Source: an uncultured Bacteroidales bacterium | GTDB taxonomy: Bacteria; Bacteroidota; Bacteroidia; Bacteroidales; Paludibacteraceae | Assembly: GCA_946619625.1 (NCBI GenBank) | Contig: CAMOMF010000096.1 | Location: 1 to 9,778 of the forward strand | DNA length: 9,778 nucleotides | Reading direction: 5' to 3' | Shown: piece by piece, positions 5,878 through 9,778 of the stretch | How positions within the stretch are numbered: the first letter of the stretch is position 1 | How the letters are laid out: every line of letters begins with the position of its first letter | Notes under the pieces: model-generated | Seen by the model: the letters and a program-made list of their open reading frames with translations, nothing else | Told to the model about the DNA's origin: nothing | Database searches by the model: none | Position numbers and translations under genes: made by a program

Positions 5878-5976
5878 ACAAGAATCGTACAAGAATCGTA
5901 CAAGAATCATGCAACAATCGTACAAGAATCGTGCAAGAATCACACAAGAATCATGCACGGATTGTAGGAAGATTGT
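5878..5976. repeat. 11-bp tandem array II (ACAAGAATCGT), nine copies
   Basis: Nine back-to-back units cover 5878-5976, with no insertions or deletions. Units 1, 2 and 5 are identical (ACAAGAATCGT). Units 3, 4, 6 and 7 differ at one to three positions, and units 8 (GCACGGATTGT) and 9 (AGGAAGATTGT) are more decayed. The unit length equals that of array I, but the sequence is unrelated. The array is about 195 bp upstream of the araC -33 box. Open frames on both strands across it only reflect the repeat. Confidence 0.93.
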
Positions 5977-5995
5977 GGGAGCACAGGAGCAGGAA

Positions 5996-6034
5996 GGGAC
6001 GGGGAGGGGAATGGGGATATGGGGGGGGATGGGG
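5996..6034 (+). other. G-rich tract with G-quadruplex potential
   Basis: Runs of three to eight G at 5996, 6001, 6006, 6013, 6021 and 6031 are split by one- to four-base loops. Six runs of three or more G fit the usual intramolecular quadruplex rule with room to spare. It directly follows tandem array II and is upstream of the araC promoter. Confidence 0.75.
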
Positions 6035-6051
6035 AAATGTATTTTGGGTTT

Positions 6052-6087
6052 GTGCAAATTGTTTGAGGGGAAAAGTGCAAATTGTTT
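6052..6087 (+). repeat. Perfect 13-bp direct repeat GTGCAAATTGTTT
   Basis: Copies lie at 6052-6064 and 6075-6087, 23 bp apart start to start (about two helical turns), 80-120 bp upstream of the araC -33 box. They could be regulator half-sites. Confidence 0.6.
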
Positions 6088-6131
6088 CTTCATTCGTTCT
6101 GAACAAAGCCAATCTTTGCTGCATAAAATAG

Positions 6132-6154
6132 TGTAAATCCTTACGGAATTTACA
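6132..6154. promoter_or_regulatory. Inverted repeat just upstream of the araC promoter
   Basis: TGTAAAT (6132-6138) pairs with ATTTACA (6148-6154) across nine bases. It is 16 bp before the -33 box. Two TTTGCA copies (6160-6165 and 6171-6176) are 11 bp apart, the second overlapping the -33 box. The positions suit operator sites for the regulator itself or another factor. Confidence 0.4.
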
Positions 6155-6170
6155 TTTTATTTGCAAAAGA

Positions 6171-6202
6171 TTTGCATATGTCAGAAAATCTTCGTAACTT
6201 TG
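6171..6202 (+). promoter_or_regulatory. Bacteroides-type promoter of araC
   Basis: TTTG (6171-6174), a 20-nt spacer and TAACTTTG (6195-6202) match the Bacteroidota consensus in both boxes and spacing. Transcription should start near 6208, giving a leader of about 55 nt before the ATG at 6264. Confidence 0.8.
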
Positions 6203-6263
6203 CAGCCCGAAAGGAAATCGTTCAAACTATCAAACAGCGGGGCGCTCAAACTATTAAAGTGTT

Positions 6264-6890
6264 ATGGCACAGCAAAATTATATACATTATTTTTCGTCCG
6301 GAGTGGCAGAAGCGGAGCAGTCGTGGGGCTGTGCGTGCAGTATGCTGAGCGTGCAGGTGATACAGTCGGGAGCGGGCTATCCTCAGGAAGGTCACCCCGA
6401 CCGGTACCGGCTGTCGCGCACCGAGGGTCGCCGGTTGGACGAGTACCGACTGGTGTATATCGCCGAAGGGAAAGGGTGGTTTGAGAGCGAACATCAGTTG
6501 CGCCGCGAGGTAGGCAGAGGTGATGTGATCGTGCTGTTTCCTGCAGAGTGGCATAACCTGGCGCCTGACCCCTACACGGGCTGGACGGAGCTGCAGGCAG
6601 GTTTTCGCGGGCGCGACATCGACAGTAAGGTGGAGCAGGGCGTGCTGCATCGTGAACAGCCGGTGGTGTCATTGGGCGGCGAGAGTATGATTCCAGACTT
6701 TTTCGAAGAGATGCGGCGTGTGTCGCACAAAGAAGAGAGCGGTTACCAGTATGAGCTCAGCGGTATCCTGATGCACCTGATAGGCATGCTGACCACGCGT
6801 TTCGTGGTGGAGAAGCGGGAAGAGGAGCGTCTGTCCCCGTTCATCACCCGTGCGAAGGGCATGATGCGCGAGCGAATTGGGGGGGGGTAA
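6264..6890 (+). CDS. AraC-family regulator, N-terminal part (broken at a G9 tract)
   Basis: As it stands this frame encodes 208 residues and stops at TAA 6888-6890, right after nine G (6879-6887). The N-terminus is the sugar-sensor cupin of Bacteroidota AraC regulators: a GYPQEGHPDRYRL entry motif (about 38-50), EYRLVYIAEGKGWFES (about 60-75), a GDVIVLFPAEWHN loop (about 85-97) and WTELQAGFRG (about 105-114), then helices to about residue 203. Such proteins sense a ligand, commonly a sugar, and control nearby catabolic genes. The DNA-binding part is in the next frame (to 7164). With eight G the gene would read through RERIGGGNGGKNVSPED as one protein of about 299 residues, the normal size. 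So the gene is either switched off by slippage, a recent pseudogene, or misread in the assembly. A strong promoter lies at 6171-6202. Confidence 0.85.
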   Translation: MAQQNYIHYFSSGVAEAEQSWGCACSMLSVQVIQSGAGYPQEGHPDRYRLSRTEGRRLDEYRLVYIAEGKGWFESEHQLRREVGRGDVIVLFPAEWHNLAPDPYTGWTELQAGFRGRDIDSKVEQGVLHREQPVVSLGGESMIPDFFEEMRRVSHKEESGYQYELSGILMHLIGMLTTRFVVEKREEERLSPFITRAKGMMRERIGGG

Positions 6891-7164
6891 TGGTGGAAAA
6901 AATGTCTCACCCGAGGATATTGCCGCCGAACTGGGCATAGGTTACACCCGCTTCCGCAGGGCATTCAAAGAACAGACCGGCATCTCGCCGGCACAATATC
7001 AGTTGGAGATACGCTTCATCCGAGCAAAACAGCTGCTGCAAGACAAGGAGAAGAGCATCGGCGACATCGCGTTTGAGTTGGGCTTCGCCAACCAGCACCA
7101 GTTCTCCACATTCTTCCGACTGCACGAGGGGACGACCCCATCAGAGTGGAGAAAAACAATTTAA
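6877..7164 (+). CDS. AraC-family regulator, C-terminal double-HTH part (other side of the G9 break)
   Basis: This frame holds the DNA-binding domain that belongs to the gene starting at 6264. The frame has no ATG and its only start-like codon is a TTG at 6877, so it is probably not made on its own. First HTH: VSPEDIAAELGIGYTRFRRAF with KEQTGISPAQYQ after it. Second HTH: KSIGDIAFELGFANQHQFST with FFRLHEGTTPSEWRK, the classic AraC signature. Both helices and the signature are intact with no other damage, which suggests the break is recent or reversible. The reading frame changes by one base at the G run; removing one G (or adding two) joins it to the cupin part. The stop TAA (7162-7164) lies within the repeated block described at 7157-7174. 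Confidence 0.8.
   Translation: MGGGNGGKNVSPEDIAAELGIGYTRFRRAFKEQTGISPAQYQLEIRFIRAKQLLQDKEKSIGDIAFELGFANQHQFSTFFRLHEGTTPSEWRKTI
6879..6887 (+). repeat. Homopolymer of nine G inside araC
   Basis: The run sits in the linker between sensor and DNA-binding domains, where small changes in Gly number would be tolerated. Nine G give TAA at once; eight G restore a full-length protein. Long G runs are prone to slippage. Confidence 0.95.
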
Positions 7165-7227
7165 GCATTTATTTTTTCATTGTAGTATTTTCGCATTTAG
7201 CGAGGGGACGACACCATCAGAGGGGAG
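7125..7227 (+). repeat. 27-bp direct repeat: the araC end and a copy just downstream
   Basis: The bases 7125-7151 (start CGAGGGGACGACCCC, end AGAGTGGAG), which encode the EGTTPSEW signature end of AraC, recur at 7201-7227 with two mismatches, 76 bp further on. The 49 bases between them are A/T rich and match an intergenic block seen at 5648-5713. It looks like a partial duplication of the gene end or a small element flanked by direct repeats. Confidence 0.8.
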
Positions 7228-7235
7228 GCGGTGGG

Positions 7236-8357
7236 TTATTTCTTTGCCAGGCGGATGACCTCTTTGGCGATGCGGAGTGCGGAGTCAGGCTGCGCCATGC
7301 GGAGGATGTTTTCATGCAGCGAAGCCATGCGCTTTTGGTCGTGAACGGTCTGTAAGAGCGTGGGGATGAGTTGCGTCTGTGCATCGACATCTTTGACCAT
7401 GATAGCGGCATCCTTGCGTACGAGCGCCATGGCGTTGTGGGTCTGGTGGTCCTCCGCCACATTAGGCGATGGCACGAGGATAGCCGGTTTGCCAAGCAGA
7501 CAAAGCTCGGAGATACTGGATGCGCCGGCGCGTGAGATGACGATGTCGGCAGCGGCATACGCCAGCTCCATGCGGGAGAGGAAAGGAGTGCAGACTATTT
7601 GTAAATTGGGGAATTGGGAGATTTGTAAATTATTAAGAGCGGCACGGCAGTCGTCGTAGTAGTTCTTGCCGGTTTGCCAGATCACATTCAGCCCCGCCAG
7701 TTGGGGTAGTCCCGCCCCAATGGCTTCATTGATAGTACGTGCGCCGAGGGAACCGCCGATGATGAGCACGGTGGGGTTTTCAATTTGTAAATTATTGGGG
7801 GTGGAGTTGAGGGAGTTGAAGTAGGCGAACGCCTCTTCGCGGGTGCCGTTCAAGAGGTTTTGGCGTACGGGGTTACCCGTGAGGATAATCTTGTCCTTGG
7901 GGAAGAACCGTTCCATGCCCTCGTAGGCGACACAGATGAGTGCTGCATCGTCTTTGAGGAGTTTGTTGGTGACGCCTGCAAAGCCGTTCTGTTCCTGCAG
8001 GAGTACGGGGACGCCCATCTTGGCGGCTTGCTTCATCGCCGCACCGCTGGCGTAGCCCCCCACCCCGACGGCAACGTCAGGACGGAAATCGCGGATGATA
8101 CGTCTTGCCATACGCATGGACCGCATGAGGTTCCATAGTACGCGTATGTTTTTCAGCAGATGATGGCGGTCGAACCCTTGGACAGGCAGACCGATAATTT
8201 CGTAGCCGGCTTGGGGCACACGCTCCATCTCCATACGACCCAGCGCACCGACGAAGAGGATGCGGCAGTCGGGGTCGAGTTGTTTGAGGGCGTTGGCAAT
8301 ACTTACTGCGGGGAAGATGTGGCCACCTGTTCCACCGCCGGAAATGAGGATGTTCAT
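7236..8357 (-). CDS. murG: MurG, GlcNAc transferase making lipid II
   Basis: The product has 373 residues from ATG 8357, normal for the family. MurG adds GlcNAc from UDP-GlcNAc to undecaprenyl-PP-MurNAc-pentapeptide (lipid I) on the inner face of the membrane, giving lipid II. Visible landmarks: the N-terminal Gly-rich loop GGGTGGH (7-13) with the conserved His; the acceptor-side VGVGGYASG (97-105) and LLQEQNG (119-125); GNPVR (161-165); the second Gly-rich loop GGSLGAR (201-207); and the UDP-GlcNAc-binding stretch SRAGASSISELCLLGKPAIL (275-294), with Glu 284, then DHQTHNA. It lies downstream of ftsW in the same direction, 116 bp apart, as part of a dcw operon. No murC follows; araC converges from the left. 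Oddly, two linker loops (about 188-192 and 242-254) are built from the repeated NNLQI / NLQI, encoded by copies of an intergenic-like 11-mer. Confidence 0.97.
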   Translation of the reverse strand: MNILISGGGTGGHIFPAVSIANALKQLDPDCRILFVGALGRMEMERVPQAGYEIIGLPVQGFDRHHLLKNIRVLWNLMRSMRMARRIIRDFRPDVAVGVGGYASGAAMKQAAKMGVPVLLQEQNGFAGVTNKLLKDDAALICVAYEGMERFFPKDKIILTGNPVRQNLLNGTREEAFAYFNSLNSTPNNLQIENPTVLIIGGSLGARTINEAIGAGLPQLAGLNVIWQTGKNYYDDCRAALNNLQISQFPNLQIVCTPFLSRMELAYAAADIVISRAGASSISELCLLGKPAILVPSPNVAEDHQTHNAMALVRKDAAIMVKDVDAQTQLIPTLLQTVHDQKRMASLHENILRMAQPDSALRIAKEVIRLAKK

Positions 8358-8473
8358 ATATGTGTTGTTTTTTTAGAAGTGCAGGAGTGCAGACAAATGT
8401 ATTTTAGGAGTGCAAGAGTGATAGGAGTGTAGTCATTACTGCGAAATAGCGAGAGAGCGACATTTCGACCGAT
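8358..8473. other. murG leader with C/T-rich short repeats
   Basis: The gap between ftsW and murG carries repeated GGAGTG-type words: AGGAGTGCA at about 8383 and 8406, AAGAGTG and TAGGAGTG after them. The part next to murG (8366-8388, TGTTTTTTTAGAAGTG then CAGGAGT) nearly equals the sequence at the ftsW start (9715-9738). No gene or clear hairpin is seen. MurG may be translated from the ftsW message. Confidence 0.6.
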
Positions 8474-9715
8474 TTATTCCACGGGGATATCGGGGACGTC
8501 GTCCCAACTTTGGTTGGCAGACTCGGTTTCGAGACCTTTCCGTTCCGCCTGCTCGCGGCTGACCGCCATCATAATGCCGAAATAGAGGCTGGTGATGATG
8601 ACGGAGGTACCGCCACGTGAGAAGAGCGGCAGTGGCTGCCCTGTGACGGGTCCTATGCCTACGGCGACCATCATGCTGACGAGTGCCTGTCCGGTGAGCA
8701 TGAGAGCGAGTCCCATGACCATGAAAATGGCGGCGTAGTCCTCGTAGCGGCTGCTGGTCCAACAGGCGCGGAAAAGGATTGCCAGATAGAGGAACATGAT
8801 GGCAATCGCCCCCACCATGCCTGTTTCCTCCACGATGATGGCGAAGATATAGTCGGCATAGGCGAGAGGCAGGTAGTCGCGTTCCTGGCTGTTGCCTGGC
8901 AGTACTCCGAAGGGCGACTTGCCGCCGCGAGCGACAGCCACCTTTGCCATGGAGCGTTGGCGGTTGTCGTCGGTAACCTTGAACGTGTCGTCCTGATTGG
9001 GAGCCTTGATTTCTGCAATCATATCGTCTATACGGTGCACCCATGTAGTGGCTCGCGAGAACGGACCCAGGCTGATGTGATGTGCCTCACAGGGCTTGGC
9101 AATGAAATACCCGCCAATGAGAAAAGCGATGGCGATGGCAGCCACTGACACCAAGTATTTCCATGGAATCTTGGCAAGAAACCACATCAAATAGACGATG
9201 CCCGCCAACAGGATGGCAGTGGACAGGTTGCCCAGCATAATGGGCAGGATGGTCGTCCCTGCAATGCTGAGGGTGATATAGAAAAAGCGGCGCTTGTCGT
9301 CCTCGGTGCGGATACGCGACAGTTGGTCTGCCACGACGATGATGAGGGACAACTTCGCCAACTCGGACGGCTGGAACCTGAAGCCGAAGAGGTTGAACCA
9401 TCGTCCTGCCTCATTGCGGACAACAACGAACGGGTTGTGCGGAATGAGCATCAGGTACAGGCATAACAGGGAGAAAGCGAGTACGGCGTAGCCTCCCATG
9501 CGGATGAACTTGCTGGGCACATACTGCATGACAAAAGCAAAGACGATACCTATCAGGAACCACAGCACCTGTTTCATGAGCGGCCCCAGCGTGCTGTCGC
9601 TGCTGTAAACCAGCGTACTGGAGGCACTTGCCAGTGCCACTGTGGCAACGAAAATGAGGATAAGGAATATCGCCCAGAACGTTTTGTCAATATATTTAGT
9701 AGAGGGGATGGACAT
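8474..9715 (-). CDS. ftsW: FtsW, SEDS-family septal peptidoglycan glycosyltransferase
   Basis: The product has 413 residues from ATG 9715. It is an integral membrane protein with about nine to ten hydrophobic segments, the first at about 13-33. SEDS proteins polymerise lipid II into glycan strands and FtsW works with a class B PBP (FtsI) at the division site. Landmarks: AGRWFNLFGFRFQPSELAKL (103-122), the large loop around 205-285, and YLPLAYADYIFAIIVEETG (281-299) in which Asp 288 corresponds to the conserved catalytic Asp. The GQPLPLFSRGGTS loop (359-371) is the classic FtsW/RodA C-terminal signature. FtsW is preferred over RodA because murG follows directly, as in dcw clusters. The C-terminus is a polar cytoplasmic tail (about 386-413) rich in Glu, Asp and Ser. 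Upstream genes, probably murD, lie beyond the right edge and are not visible. Confidence 0.95.
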   Translation of the reverse strand: MSIPSTKYIDKTFWAIFLILIFVATVALASASSTLVYSSDSTLGPLMKQVLWFLIGIVFAFVMQYVPSKFIRMGGYAVLAFSLLCLYLMLIPHNPFVVVRNEAGRWFNLFGFRFQPSELAKLSLIIVVADQLSRIRTEDDKRRFFYITLSIAGTTILPIMLGNLSTAILLAGIVYLMWFLAKIPWKYLVSVAAIAIAFLIGGYFIAKPCEAHHISLGPFSRATTWVHRIDDMIAEIKAPNQDDTFKVTDDNRQRSMAKVAVARGGKSPFGVLPGNSQERDYLPLAYADYIFAIIVEETGMVGAIAIMFLYLAILFRACWTSSRYEDYAAIFMVMGLALMLTGQALVSMMVAVGIGPVTGQPLPLFSRGGTSVIITSLYFGIMMAVSREQAERKGLETESANQSWDDVPDIPVE

Positions 9716-9738
9716 GTTTTTTTAGGAGTTACAGGAGT
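9715..9738. repeat. ftsW leader repeat matching the murG leader
   Basis: TGTTTTTTTAGGAGTTACAG then GAGT at 9715-9738 matches 8366-8388 at all but three positions and one indel. On the - strand both messages carry an ACTCCTG, then CTCCTAAAAAAAC type leader close to the start codon. The remaining 40 bases (to 9778) show no recognisable murD end. Confidence 0.65.
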
Positions 9739-9778
9739 TCTTTACTCGCAGGCTCAGACGTTCGCTGCGCGTGCAGGA

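Noticed and set aside
5248..5976. CRISPR array
   Set aside because: Both arrays are unbroken 11-bp tandem units without spacers, and no cas gene is present.
5608..6093. 161-codon frame on the - strand starting MKKQFALFPSNNL
   Set aside because: It crosses tandem array II, whose 33-bp (three-unit) period gives a repeating 11-residue pattern, plus the G-rich tract read as Pro/Ile/His. No domain, no promoter, and overlapping frames on the other strand are equally open.
5873..6136. 87-codon frame on the + strand over array II
   Set aside because: Translation of the same repeat and G-rich tract; low complexity without any protein signature.
7125..7227. Insertion sequence at the araC end
   Set aside because: The stretch between the direct repeats is only 49 bases, has no transposase and no clear terminal inverted repeats, so it is reported only as a repeat.
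8436..9044. 202-codon - strand frame within ftsW
   Set aside because: Arg/His-rich out-of-frame reading of ftsW DNA; ftsW has all family signatures.
1..9778. tRNA or rRNA genes
   Set aside because: I saw no cloverleaf-like or ribosomal RNA-like sequence in the gaps on either strand; this was by eye only.

Overview
The window looks like chromosomal DNA of a Bacteroidales bacterium (Bacteroidota), probably a gut or rumen lineage; I cannot name the genus. The grounds are promoters of the Bacteroides type (TTTG, about 20 nt, TAnnTTTG) at two sites, an MltD-type lytic transglycosylase followed by a MerR-like gene, a DUF6922-like protein, a Bacteroidota-style AraC regulator, a large secreted protein with Listeria-Bacteroides (Flg_new) repeats, and an ftsW-murG pair from the division and cell-wall (dcw) cluster.

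Layout. Left edge (1-1047, + strand): the 3' part of a lytic transglycosylase with a C-terminal LysM, then a small MerR-family regulator. Positions 1048-1435 hold terminator-like hairpins and a 12-bp tandem repeat. At 1436-2010 (- strand) a DUF6922-like gene has a clear promoter upstream and a strong hairpin downstream; hidden inside and beyond its 3' end is a second, well-formed short frame. At 2030-2176 (- strand) is a 48-residue gene missed by length cut-offs. At 2277-5120 (- strand) is a 947-residue modular exported protein. Positions 5121-6263 form a 1.1-kb gene-poor stretch with two different 11-bp tandem arrays, a very G-rich tract, direct and inverted repeats, and the promoter of an AraC-type regulator. 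That regulator (6264-7164, + strand) is split by a run of nine G. The right edge (7236-9715, - strand) carries murG and ftsW.

How the parts relate. The two ends are cell-wall genes: a peptidoglycan hydrolase on the left, and septal glycan polymerase plus lipid II synthesis on the right. The middle is accessory: a surface or exported protein, a regulator of the carbohydrate-response type that may be phase variable, a possible toxin-antitoxin-like remnant, and many short repeats. The dcw order stops after murG: murC, ftsQ, ftsA and ftsZ do not follow it.

The strongest leads are the G9 tract that breaks araC, the short frame at 1479-1598 that could be joined to the DUF6922-like gene by a one-base shift at TTTCCCC, the two 11-bp arrays on either side of a promoter region, and a three-block dispersed element seen at 5617-5713 and again at the end of araC.
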